The translations under genes and the position numbers were made by a program. Below the pieces are notes generated by a model, which was not told the DNA's origin, did no database searches, and saw only the letters and a list, made by a program, of their open reading frames with translations. Positions 47,291 to 59,090 of a DNA stretch of 64,000 nucleotides are shown here, one piece after another (within the stretch, counting starts at the first letter, position 1; every line of letters starts with the position of its first letter). The DNA is from Orientallactaga sibirica. Lineage: Eukaryota > Chordata > Mammalia > Rodentia > Dipodidae. The stretch is taken from NCBI GenBank assembly GCA_036365145.1, contig JAEOAD010000603.1, positions 2,728,001 through 2,792,000 of the forward strand, given 5' to 3'.

Positions 47291-49204
47291 CAAAATATCA
47301 GTTCCCTGACATAAATGAAAAATATAAAACCAAGAACCTAACAAACTTAGCCAAACACAAGCAGGCTAAACAAAGAAAACTGAACCAAAAGCTCACTATA
47401 CTTATATAGCAGGCACCTTAAATGCAACAAACACATACAGAGGAAGCAATGACTTAAAATAAAAAGGAAAGAAGATATTTCTTCCAAAATGAGGAAAGGC
47501 CCTGAAATTTTAGGTACAGAGTTCTCTAAGGAAACTCAATGTAAGAGATTCATTTAATCCAAACAAGAATAGAAGAATTTGTTGTTAGCTGGCCTGCACT
47601 TAAATGCATGTGAGAAGAACCCTTCATTTCTTATAAAGAAAATGGCAACTTTTATATCTATGTAGAGTGATAAAGAATGCTGGATAGGAAGTAAGTATAT
47701 CAAGTATGATTTGGTTAAGAGGGCAGGAAGAAAGCACCCAAACCCATGATGTAGCATGGCTCTATGTGTTTTATCATGGTGGTTTGGACTTCTACCCATC
47801 ATATTCCTGTACCCAGAAGTTGTATGATAAATTCCATGCTATTTCTTCTCTGGAAATAACCTTGTTTTTGTTTTTCCTGAGTCTATTTCAATCTCCAGGA
47901 ACAAACTAATTCACGCCTATAAGGATAGATTATTTTTATCAACACATGGGAAGCCATCTTTGCTATCCTTTGAAGTTGTATTTTGCCACACTTGTTTTTC
48001 AATTTAAGTTGGACTGTATAAAAAGAATTTCCTTGACTCCACATAGACATTCCCATTTTACAAATGAATAAGGTAAAACCCCAGACCATAGTGGGTTGTG
48101 CCAATTAGTCATAAAGCTAGTGCTTGGTAGGGCTTCTCCTTCATACTGATGAAGGGTTGGAGTTCTTGGAGGGATTAGATGTCAATGAAGAGGTAGGAGA
48201 ACCCTAGTCTAGGAAACTCCAATTTTGGGTCCTTGTTCATGTTAACAATGAATTGTAAATGAAGACTTAGAGAAGAGTAAATTTTGAGATTTATTTTAGG
48301 GAAAGTTAAGAGGGCAAGCAAAGGAAGTAAGCACCCAAGCCAAAAGAAGTGTCTTCATTGGTAGCATGGCTGGGAGGGGAAGAGGAGACCAGGAGAATGT
48401 CTCACATGTGCTTCTGGGGAAAAGAAATAAGAGAAAATCTTATTCTGGTGTAAGATCAGAAATAGTCATATCTACAAGTGAATATTTAGAGCAAAATAAT
48501 TTTTCTTACACTAAGAATGCTATAGTTCTTAGTCTAGTTTGATCATATTTTCCTCCTAGAAGGGAATCCATCTTAAAAGTTATTATATATTACTTAAAGT
48601 CTTTAAGAAATGACTTTGTGACTATGAACTTTATTGTCTTTATATGGACAAAATGTTTCAGTGTAAATGTAAATGATTCAAGCACACATTAACAGTAAAT
48701 AATAAACAACAGTCAGAAATATCTTAGCAAAAATGTTATACAAATGGTAATTTAATTATGAAAAAACATAGATGAAGAAAAGGAAATTGTGATGTGACTG
48801 GCAAAAGAAAAAGGATAATACTTCAGTGAGTATGATTGCTGTAACAAATACCATGAGTTGGTTCAGCTATGAAAACAGACATCACAGCTCTGGAAGATAG
48901 ATGTTAAATTCAATGTATCATTGTGGTTCCTTATGGGAAAGACTCTTTTACTGGTTGAAAACTACTCAATCTGTTTTGTACCCTAGCATGGACAAAGAAG
49001 GGCGAGACTGAGTTCTGAGATACATTTTATAAGGCCACCAATCCCATTTATGAAGGCTGTACATTGAAGTATTTTTCCACTGAGAATCATCACTTGTGCA
49101 ACGTTCTTAGAATTAATTTTCACTTTTCCTCACACAAATCAGGAAATTCCATAAAGAAGTCTCATTTCCATGATGACAAATAGCTTTTAAAAAAGTCATG
49201 ATCA
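47291..49204. other. Unassigned; possible old LTR pieces
   Basis: 47490-47770 and 48090-48420 each hold a 'gttaagagggca' block followed by 'agcaccca' and 'gtagcatggct', a weak direct similarity about 600 bases apart that could be an LTR pair. Otherwise no gene or family recognised. Confidence 0.35.
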
Positions 49205-49560
49205 GTTGGTGCAACAGTATGTGGGTAGGTACAGACTGAATAGGTCAGAACCTGGCTCCTCCCAGCAACCTGGTCTGCGTTCCCTGCACTGGTTTGTGGG
49301 ATGGTGTGCAGGCAGGCACAATGAGGAATGAGTAGGCCAGATTCCTGTTCCCTGGCTCCTCCCACTTCTCTGGTCTTGGTAGGCCCCATTGTGCCTATCA
49401 TGGGGAGGCCTGATCCCTGCATGTACCTGTGGAATCAGGCCCGTTATTCTGGTTTCCTGATTGGCCACTGGGTATCAACATCCCTCTTCACCTGAGTCAG
49501 AGGGTGCATAGGCCAAAGGACATAAACTTGCTTCCTCCTAAATAAAATAACAAGTTTCCC
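49205..49560 (+). promoter_or_regulatory. L1 5' UTR with two tandem units
   Basis: GC-richer than its surroundings. 'ctggctcctcccagcaacct' followed by 'ggtct' (about 49252) and 'ctggctcctcccacttctct' followed by 'ggtct' (about 49350) lie about 100 bases apart, each after an 'aataggtcaga' or 'agtaggccaga' block, so the region is built from two diverged units. Rodent L1 promoters are often tandem monomers; this could be a short one. Confidence 0.6.
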
Positions 49561-49564
49561 TAAA

Positions 49565-50823
49565 ATGGATTGATAATGATGCAAAAAAGCCAATGAAAGT
49601 CAGAAAACTGAGAGATCTCCATCCAGGATACCTAGTCCAGCAATAGAATCCTCCAATGAAATCACAGAGACATCAACAGAAATTCTTTCCCAAAATGAAA
49701 GCAAAACAACCAATGAGAGCCTGATCACAAGAATTGCTGAACTGGAAGCAAACCATCAAAGAAACTACAATTATTGGTTCTCTTAGATTATCTCTTAGAG
49801 AATTCAGCTTTTGACAACAGGTTGAAGTTGATTAAAGAAAATGTTAGAACCTTTCATAGAGATAATAATAAATTGAAGTGCATGAAGAATTTAAGATCTC
49901 AACAACCAGTTCATGAAGAAATGATCAAATGCAATAATGAATTCCAGGAAAAATCAAGAAAATCAGAACTGGAACTGAACTAGTACCTTAAAAAAGAGAT
50001 AGACATGATGCAAAACAACACAACAGAAAACAAAAATAAAATAGAAATTATAAAAAAACTCTCTAGAACCCCTCACCAACAGAGTTACCCATGTGGAAGA
50101 AGAACCTCTGACCTGGAAGACAAGACAGAAGAAATTGATCAGGAGGCCAAAATCATTGCTAAGTTCAAAAAAATCAAGTGAAGAGAATATGAGGGAACTG
50201 TGGGACACCCTAAAATAACCAAACATCTGGATAATAGATATACCAGAAGGAGAGGAAATCCAGGCCAGAGGCAACAAAATCATGGGAGAAAATTTTCCAA
50301 ATCTCTCAAAATAGAGGGCCAAAAAGATACAAGAAGCCCACAGAACACAAACAGACAGGATCAAAGAAGAAACTCTCCAAGGCACATCATAGTTAAAACT
50401 CTTAACAATGAAAACAAAGAGAGAGTGTTAAAAGCAGCAAGAGAAGTCAAACATACAAAGGCAATTCCATCAGAATTATGTCAGATTTCCCAATGGAAAC
50501 CCTGAAAGCCAGAAGGAACTGGAAAGGATCTCTTGAAAGTTTGAAAAACTATGGCTTCCAACCCAAGCTACTCTGTCAAAAGTATCCCTCATGATAGATG
50601 GTGAAGGGAAAATTTTCCATGAAAAAATTCAAGTCTATGATTATATGAACACAAAGCCAAACCTACAGAGAATAATAGAGGGAATACTGTACATAGAACA
50701 AACAACCAACCTCAAGAGCCAAGAAGAAGAAGATCACAATAACCAAAAACAGACCCAGCTCAACATAGTAAAAACTCAAGAGAACATCAAACCCCATAAA
50801 ATACCTCATGCTAGCAGGGAATA
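49565..50823 (+). pseudogene. L1 ORF1, decayed
   Basis: 49774-49983 encodes a charged helical stretch typical of the ORF1 coiled coil. 50200-50505 and frames around it encode the RNA-binding middle and C-terminal domain (for example a KERVLKAAREVKHT stretch, then an EGKIFHEKIQVYDY stretch at 50591-50824). Several frames are needed to follow it. In active L1, ORF1 protein is the RNA chaperone of the L1 particle. Confidence 0.75.
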
Positions 50824-53800
50824 ATTCAAACCTCATAGTAATAACATTAAATATAAATGGTCTTAATTCACCCATCAAATGACACAGGCTATCAGGGTAG
50901 ATAAAAAAACTGGACCCTTCTGTCTGCTGTCTTCAACAAACCCACCTTACCACTAAAGATAGACACCTCCTCATGCTGAAAGGTTGGAAAAAGTTATCCC
51001 AAACAGATGTAAATCAAAAAGCAAGCAGGTGTTGTTATATTAGTATCTGATAAAATAGACTTCAAACCAAAAGTAATCAAAAAGGACAAAGAAGGTCACT
51101 TCTTACACATCAGGGGAACTATCCAACATGAGCACATCATAATCATAAATATAGATGTGCCAAACAGAGGTGCATAACAGTTTCTAAAACATAATATACT
51201 CGACAATAAAACAGAAATAAACACCAATGCCATCATAGTCAGAGACTTCAATACTCCACTATCATCAATAGATACATCATCCAAGCAGAAAATCAACAAG
51301 GAAATAATAGAGCTCAACAACATCATACATCAACTAGACCTACAGAATATCTACAGAACTTTCCAGAATATACATTCTTTTCAGCAGCACATAGAACCTT
51401 CTCCTAAATTGACCATATATTATGCCATAAGGCATGCCTCCATAAAGTCAGGAAAATTGAAGTACTTCCTGCATCATGACATATCACAATGCCTTAAAGC
51501 TAGAAATTAACAAGAGACACATCAAGAAATCAACCACCTCCTGAAGACTAAATAACACACTGTTAAACAATGAATGGGTAGTGAAAATAAATCAAGAAAG
51601 AAATTTTAAAATTCCTAGACTTGAATGATAATGAAAACACAATCTACCAAAACTTATGGGACACAATTAAGGCAGTCCTAATGGGAAAATTCATAGAGTT
51701 AAATGCCTTCATTACAAAGACAGAGTGATCCCAAATTAATAATGTGACTGTCCACCTAAAGGCACTTGGAAAACAAGAAGAATCCAACCCAAAGAGCTCC
51801 AGATGGGAAAAAAAAGTCAAGATTAGAACATAAAGTAATGAACTGGAAACTAAGAAAATTATTTAAAAAGTTGATAAACAAAGAGCTGAATCTTTGAAAT
51901 TTTATCAAGAAAATAAAAAAGAACAGTCTCAAATTAACAAGATCAGAAATGAGAAAGGAGAGATCACAACAGACATCAAGGAAATTGGAAGAATCATCTG
52001 AGCATATGTCCAAAACCTCTACTATACAACATTGGATAATATGGAAGAAATGGATGGATTCCTAGACACATACCACCTACCAAAACTAAGTGCTGAGCAG
52101 ATTAATGTCTTAAACAAACCTATTACATCAATGGAGTTTGTAAAGGTAATTAAAAACCTCCCCCAAAAGAAAAGTTCAGGACCAGATGTCTTCTCAGCCA
52201 AATTCTATCAAACTTTCATTGAAGAACTGAAACCAATTTTTCTCAAACTGTTTGGTATAGTTGGAGACAAGGGAATACTTTCCAACTCCTTTTTATGAAG
52301 CCAGCAACACTGTAAACCAGACAGAGATGCAACAAGGAAAGAAAACTATAGGCCTATATCCCTGTTGAACTTAGATGCAAAGATCCTGAACAAAATCCTT
52401 ACAAACCCAATTCAGCAGCACATCAAAAGTATTATCCATCTTGACCAACTAGGCTGCATCCCAGGGATGCAGGGATGGTTCAACATATGGAAATAGGTGT
52501 ACGTAATATACCACATAAATAAATTTAATCATAAGAACCATGATTATTTCAATTGATGCACAGAAGGTCTTTGACAAAATACAACACCACTTCATGATCA
52601 AAATGGTGAAAAGAATTGGCATGGAGGGTTTATATCTCAACACAATAAAGACTATATATAAAGCACCTAAAGTCTAAATAATACTTAATGGGAAAAGATT
52701 CAAGGAGTTCCCTCTGAGATCAGGAACAAGACAGGGGTGCCCACTCTCACCACTGCTATTCAACATAGTACTAGACCAAGCAATGAGACAGGAGAAAGAA
52801 ATATAAGGGACTCAAATTGGAAAGGAAGAAGTCAAGAAAGTCTCCATCTCAAAACTTACTTCAAAAGGTGATTATTTCCTTCAGTAAAGTGGCAAGATAC
52901 AAAAATAAATGCACAAAAATCAGTAGCCTTTCTATATTTAAAGGACAAATATACAGAGAAATAAATCACTGAGGCTGTCCCACTGTCAATAGCAACAAAA
53001 AATTAAATACCTTGGAATAACACTAACCAAGGATGTGAAAGACATATATAATGAAGACATAAAAAATAAAAAATAAAAAAAAAACTCAAGAAAGAAATTG
53101 AGGAGGACTTGAGAAGATGGAAAGACCTCTCATGATCCTAGATAGAAATATGGAGAAATAATATTGTGAAAATGGCAATTCTACCAAAAGCAACATACAT
53201 ACTTACTGCAATACCAGTAAAATTATCTGCATCATTCCTCACAGAAATTGAAAAAATGAAGTCAAATTCATATGGAATGGCAGCAGACCTTGGATAGCCT
53301 AACATATCCTCAGGAAAAAACAAACAAAAAAACCTACTTCTAGTAGTATCACCATTCCTGATCTAAAGCTATATTACAAAGTCATAGTAATAAAAACAGC
53401 ATGGTACTGGAATAAAAACATAGACCAATGGAACAGAATTGATAACCCAGACCTTAGGTCAAGTAACCATAGCTACCTGATCTTTGACAAAGGTGGCAAT
53501 AATGTAGACTGGAGAAAAGACAGCATCCTCAACAAATGGTGTTCGACAAATTGGATGAACATATGTAGAAAAATGAAATTAGTCCCACTCATTTCTCCAT
53601 ACCCAAAAATCAAGTCTAAATGGATCAAAGACCTCAATATAAGACCTGAAACTCTTCAACTACTGGAAGAAAAAATAGGAGGCAGTTTCCATGATATAGG
53701 ACTTGGAAAAGACTTCTTGAACAAAACCCCAGTAGCCCAGAAAATTAAACAAGCTTTCAACCAATGGAATCTCATGAAGCTAAAAGCTTTTGCACAGACA

Positions 53801-54183
53801 AACATACCAAAAGCAGAGCCAGTAGATTAACCACTGAATGGGGGAAAATCTTCTCCAGCTATACCACTCACAGAAGTCTAATATCTAGAATGTACCAAGA
53901 ACTCAAAAAACTAAACAATAAAAAAAATCAAACAACCCACTACAAAAGTGGGACAGAGAACTCAATAGGGAGTTCCCCAAGGAGAATTACAAATGGCTAA
54001 CATACACTTTAAAAATGTTCAACATCCAGGGCTGGAGAGATGGCTTAGCAGTTAAAACGCTTGCCTATGAAGCCTAAGGACCCCAGTTCAAGGCTCAATT
54101 CTCCAGGATCCACGTAAGCCAGATGCACAAGGGGGTGCATGCATCTGGAGTTCGTTTGCAGTAGCTGGAGGCCCTGGCACACC

Positions 54184-54229
<46 letters not shown>

Positions 54230-54806
54230 CTGCCTATTTCTGTATCTCTCTCTCTCTCAAATAAAATTTAAAAAAATGTTCAACATCCATAACCATTAGG
54301 GAAATTCAAATTAAAACAACTCCAAGTTTCCACCTTACCTCAGTAAGGATAGAAAACATTAAAAAATAAAAACAAAAACAGGATGTGGAGAAATAGGAAT
54401 ACTCATTCACTGTTGGTGGGAATATAAGCTGGTACAACCACTATGGAAATCAATATGGAATCTCCTGTAAAGGATGACTATAGAGTTACCAATAGACCTT
54501 GTTATTCCCTTACTGGGTATTTACCCTTAAATCTCTATATCTCAGTTTAGAGATATTTGCTCAACCATGTTTATAGCTGCTCAATTCATAATAGCTAAGA
54601 ACTGGAAACAACCAAGGTGTTCATCATTGGATGAATGGATAACCAAGATGTGGTATATCTACATGATGGAATTCTACTCAACAATAAGAATAAATGACAC
54701 AATGAAATTTGTTGAAAAATGGTTGAACTTGGAACAGATCATACTAAGCAAACTCATACAATCACAGAAAGATATCCATTGCATTATCTCACTCATCTGC
54801 AGTTCC
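50824..54806 (+). pseudogene. L1 ORF2 (endonuclease / reverse transcriptase), decayed
   Basis: It begins with the endonuclease start (an ITLNINGLNSPI stretch, near 50840). 52032-52298 encodes the RT lead-in (KPITSMEF, KKSSGPDVFSAKFYQ). 52330-52500 gives YRPISLLN and a [15 protein letters not shown] stretch. At about 52830 the sequence jumps from the block before the RT active site (EEVK) to the block after it, so the FADD-type catalytic pair is absent. 53555-53830 (SKWIKDLNIRPETL) and 54567-54809 (WYIYMMEFYST) are C-terminal parts. A SINE interrupts at 54029-54271. Cannot make active enzyme. Confidence 0.82.
54029..54271 (+). mobile_element. tRNA-derived SINE (Dip-like) inside L1 ORF2
   Basis: 'gggctggagagatggcttag' head, 'tgcatctggagttcgtttgc' body, a pure (TC)n run at 54187-54228 and an A-rich tail. 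Flanked by a perfect 18-bp duplication AAAAATGTTCAACATCCA at 54011-54028 and 54272-54289, the clearest insertion scar in the window. Confidence 0.96.
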
Positions 54807-54990
54807 TAACCTGGATCAGCCTGAGTTGCTGACATACCTGAATTGCATCTTGAGGCTTGGACAATAGGAAGAGTAGGGTTTGGAATAAGGGGAAGGGTGG
54901 GGCATCACAAAACTGAACCTAGATTGAAGTGGTACCCTCAAATCCTATATCCTGGAATACAGTAAAACCATGTGAATGTATGTATCTGCA

Positions 54991-55484
54991 TGCTGCTAAG
55001 TGAGATTTTATGTGTTCATCCATTTACCTTTTGGTTTTTAATATTTCAGAGTTTTGGACTATAGATGATTCTGTTATTTTACAGATTCAAGAAAATGGCT
55101 TTTCTTTGTGAATGTTTTTGATGACTTGGTTTGAACTAGCTATTTGTTTTACCATTTAAAAAAATCATAACACTGAAACAGAATTCTCTCTTAAATTAAT
55201 TCCTCAAGTAGCCCCAAACCCAATGAAAACATCAAAGTATCTAAATGTTGCAAGGATCCTGGATTTCCAGTGAGGTGGAGGCAGAAAATAGCCTTTCCAC
55301 CTTTAACCATAACACATGTTGTAACTTGAAGTAAAAAAAAAGTCTCTAAAGTATCCCAGTACAGTGTCCTTTAATTAAACTCAGATGTAGATTTGACCCT
55401 TATACTCTCACCTTCCCTAAAGATATTTGAAAGAAGAAGGGATTGAGGAGAACAGTTTAACCTGTTTTGGTTGCCTTTGAGGAT
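54991..55484. other. Unassigned AT-rich DNA
   Basis: Beyond the visible L1 3' UTR; no recognised feature. Confidence 0.4.
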
Positions 55485-55499
55485 GATGCTTAATTTTAT

Positions 55500-55501
55500 T
55501 T

Positions 55502-55544
<43 letters not shown>

Positions 55545-55581
55545 TTTTGGATTTTCAAGGTAGGGTCTCATTCTAGCTCAG
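55500..55581 (-). mobile_element. Very short B1-like SINE, 5'-truncated, with target duplication
   Basis: Only the (TTTA)n tail (55500-55547) and about 30 bases of B1 3' end ('aaggtagggtctcattctag') are present. A perfect 15-bp duplication GATGCTTAATTTTAT at 55485-55499 and 55582-55596 shows it inserted in this short form. Confidence 0.85.
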
Positions 55582-55895
55582 GATGCTTAATTTTATACAA
55601 CAAGAGTCTGTATCATATTTTTCAGAGGAAAAAAGAGTGGTCACTTCCTTTGTGACAATCTGACAATGACTTTTCCTTGCAATTCCATAAAACCATTATG
55701 CATGGAATTGTGAGGAAACGCTTGGTTTGAATGGACTAAGCAGTTTTGATGAAATAAATTTTTCTAATGGCTCATGTCAGATAAACACTCAGTCTTTATT
55801 AGATCTATATAACAGATTCAAAGAAAGGTCATATCCTTCTGAATACATTAGATATCAAAAGTCATATCCTTTTAATACATTAGGTATTCTTCCCA

Positions 55896-55897
<2 letters not shown>
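55582..55897. other. Unassigned DNA
   Basis: The open frame at 55727-55984 runs into the adjacent T-rich SINE tail and is not a gene. Confidence 0.45.
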
Positions 55898-55948
<51 letters not shown>

Positions 55949-56113
55949 TTTTTTTTTTTTTTTTTTTTTGGTTTTTTGAGGTAGGGTCTCACTCTGATCC
56001 AGGCTAACCTGGAATTAACTATGTAGTCTCAGGGTAGCCTCAAACTCATGGTGATCCTCCTTCCTCTGACTCCCAAGTGCTGAGATTAAAGGTGTGTGCC
56101 ACCACACCCAGCT
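55898..56113 (-). mobile_element. B1-like SINE with (CTTT)n and T tail
   Basis: (CTTT)n at 55899-55947, T run to about 55970, then an inverted B1 ('tgaggtagggtctcactctg', 'ctcccaagtgctgagattaa', 'ccaccacacccagct'). Confidence 0.92.
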
Positions 56114-56291
56114 ATTCCTATGCATGGTATTTCTGGGAGCCAACTGAGCATATGGGCATATGCAAAGACTGTTGAAGGTTGAAACCAAAGGAACCAGATG
56201 CTTTTCAAGCAAGTCCTGACTTTTTCATTGTGCATCAATAGGATTGACAAGAATAGGAGTCATGTGTCTGATTCTTTGCATCAGAATATAG

Positions 56292-56293
<2 letters not shown>

Positions 56294-56328
<35 letters not shown>

Positions 56329-56343
56329 TATCTATATATATAT

Positions 56344-56385
<42 letters not shown>
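56294..56385. repeat. (GT)n then (TA)n compound microsatellite
   Basis: About 17 GT units (56294-56328) followed by mostly pure TA to 56385. The TA part is self-complementary and can form a cruciform. The open frame across it (56198-56455) is a by-product. Confidence 0.96.
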
Positions 56386-56387
<2 letters not shown>

Positions 56388-56389
56388 CC

Positions 56390-56746
56390 ATGGTGTATAT
56401 CTTAACCTTTCTCAGGAAATGTGAATGGTTTCATAGTGAGAAAGTGGCAGTGTGAGTCAAAAGCATAAAAAGCCAGCCATAAATAAAGGTGAAAAACCTT
56501 TAGTCCCACTGGGATAAAATAATACTACATTCCTGAGATGCTGACTACTGACAGAAAATTCCTTTGAGATTTGTTTGCTCCAGGAATACAGAGAAAATAA
56601 ATTTAAATAAATTATTGTCACATTTCACCAATCACAACTTCAAATATAAAAGGAGAAAATCTACTTTCAAATCAATTTTGCATATAAAAGTAAGGGACTA
56701 GAATTTTGACAGGAATTGATACCTATGGCAAAGATTTACATCACTG
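56390..56746. other. Unassigned AT-rich DNA
   Basis: No recognised feature. Confidence 0.45.
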
Positions 56747-56833
56747 ATTATATTATATTATATTATATTATATTATATTATATTACATTACATTATATTA
56801 TATTATATTATATTATATTATATTATATTATAT
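56747..56833. repeat. (TATTA)n pentanucleotide repeat
   Basis: About 17 units of 5 bases, with two TACAT-type variant units in the middle (about 56784-56795). Confidence 0.96.
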
Positions 56834-59090
56834 CTTATAAATATATTATCATGTATATATGCATTTATTCATAATTTTAGTTTAGGAAAGAACTTTGAAG
56901 ACTTTGGGAAAGATTATTTGTCAACCCAGTCCAAATAACACTGTAAAGTTGAGTTGTTGATTTTATTTTATAAATATAAATATAAATGTATATAAGTAAA
57001 TGTGTTTGATTGTTGATTAGTATTTCCAAATTAGATTTAACCTAAAAGCAGAAATATAACGTTTGCTCAATGAATAAAACATAATTTTTTTAAGAAAACA
57101 CTTCACTTTGTAATCAGGCATGAGTTTGAACAAACTTTTATATAAAGTCTGCTTCTAACTAGAAGTGAAAAACATTCAATAGTAATGTAAATGAGAGCTG
57201 TTCCATTGCTTGCTTTTCCAGGAAGCAAATTTCAGGTCTGGCACCCAAGGAAGCTCCAGATTACCACTGGCTGTGAAAAGGATGCTTCAGCTTAGATGCT
57301 GTTTTCTCATCTGTCTTATGCATTTAATCACACTCACCCTGTCCACTGTATGTTGTTTGGCTTAACAAATTAATGATTATAACGTGCTTTGAAAATGTAA
57401 CTCTCCATATAAAAAATAAAATATTATTACAGCCTTGGGATATGTCTGAATAAAAGGGGTTAAAGGGTTAATGGCTTGTCCTTCAGGCTTGTAACTGTTT
57501 CAAAAAATAGAATTTTCTTAAATGGGTTATTTCCTTCCTTGATTTAACACCTTCTCAGGACAACCTGAAAACTGTTGTGTATGTACAATTGTAATTGCAT
57601 CATGATATTAAGACATACCTATTAATATCATATCTGAGACATCAAGTTTTTTTCTCATTCCTCTCTCTAGCTAATAGTCATTTATGTATTATTTTGTGGG
57701 CAAAATATTCTCATACTAAGAAACAAGTGAGACAAATAATAGTAGCAGCTAAAAATTATGGGTTCACCTCTCAAAAGTTTTCAATCTTTTGAAGAAGTAC
57801 ATTCATTTCATGAGTATTGATTTGGGTATATTAAATAACCTTAGGGATTATTTTAAGATTATCTTTAAATTTTAGAAAAGGATATCATTTATGACACTGT
57901 TGTCACAAGGCAAATATGATTTCAGGTTCAGTGATATTTGTATTATGGAAGCAACACTGGATCTGAGCCTCAAAATAAATCAAATTTGAAAACACAGGGA
58001 AGGCATCTGGCAGCTGTGGCAGTGGCAGTAACTTGTAAACAGTTTAAGAGTTTGAGATGTGTGAAAATAGCTAGTTGGTGATAATGCTGTAAAGATAGGC
58101 TGGTGCCAAGTTGTGTGGGATCTGGAATAACAAGGTAAAATGTATGGATTTTATTTAGTGGGAAATAGTGAACTACTTCTCAAGTCAAATAAACAGTTTT
58201 GCAAGTATTGTTTCAAATAGGAAAATGCATTTTTTCAAGATGAGTTTATAAATAATTCTTTTAGAAATAGTCTTCCTTCTTGTGGTTAGAAAAATAAATA
58301 ATCTGAATGTCAAGTTGACATTATATTTATATGTAATGATTTGTAAAACCATGGCTACATTGATATGAAAAACAAAGAACTAACCTCTTGAAATAGTATA
58401 ATAGGTAATTACTTTTTATTAGAAGGGCAATTATTTCCTTATTACTATGGTAAGCCAAATTTGGCGAGGTGTCTAAGTGAATGATACAGAAGGTGGATCT
58501 ATGGGATGTTTCTTGATCATTTCATTCGGTCAGTCTGAACTTGAATGTTAACATCTACTCTCTTATGAGAGAGGATATTTCAAACAGTAAGAACTCTATT
58601 TTCCAGCTTCATTTTTCTTTATAGTAGCCATAATTTCCTTGGAAAATTTTCTTGAAGCAGTATTAGATTAAATTCAAAAGCACCTTAGAAATGATTTTTA
58701 TCAAGACCAATTTGTCAATGAAAAAATTAAAGTGCAGACATAGAACATTACCTACTCAAACTCCATAGGGGAGGGGTTACCTTCTTTCCAAAATTCAATT
58801 TCTTTTCAACTAAATCATTCTGATTTTCAGGAATATTTTAGGAAATAGTTTCATAACAAGAGTTTCATATTAAATCCAATCAAATGTAATAAAAGTTGTT
58901 TTATTAATTATCCCACTGAAGGTATTTGCAAGTGATATGGGGTTTGTGGGAAGTCCAGGAAAGTGCTTGAACTCCAAAGCTTGAGTTTATGTCTGTAGTT
59001 AAGCCAGGAATTGGACCAACCAAACTGAAAAAGATAATTATTAAATTATTATAATTATTTAGGGAAGTACAAAACCAAGGGAAGGAAAAC
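56834..59090. other. AT-rich interval, no gene recognised
   Basis: About 2.3 kb, apparently single copy. 57190-57300 has moderate GC and a pyrimidine-AG stretch ('ttgcttttccag') before a short open stretch, but no support for a gene. Confidence 0.45.

Larger units (their letters stand above)
49205..54990 (+). mobile_element. Long L1 element, inactive, 3'-UTR truncated
   Basis: About 5.8 kb in L1 order: a GC-richer 5' region with two related units, ORF1 remains, ORF2 remains with endonuclease, RT and C-terminal parts, and the start of a 3' UTR. All frames are cut by stops and frameshifts. The 3' UTR can be followed to about 54990 by comparison with the 36-kb copy, and no A tail follows, so the real 3' end seems lost. 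A SINE sits inside ORF2. Weakly similar sequence lies at both outer flanks (49186-49205 and 55154-55173), but I do not rely on it as a target duplication. Confidence 0.85.

Noticed and set aside
47700..48420. Two similar blocks (about 47715 and 48306) as an LTR pair
   Set aside because: Similarity is short and patchy; no LTR ends, signals or target duplication found.
49186..55173. Similar sequences TTTTAAAAAAGTCAT and ATTTAAAAAAATCAT flanking the L1 as a target duplication
   Set aside because: Mostly an A/T-rich match, with several mismatches and no A tail before the second copy; could be chance.
56747..56833. Regular pentamer repeat as a CRISPR-like or satellite array
   Set aside because: Simple TATTA microsatellite with no spacers; the DNA is clearly mammalian.
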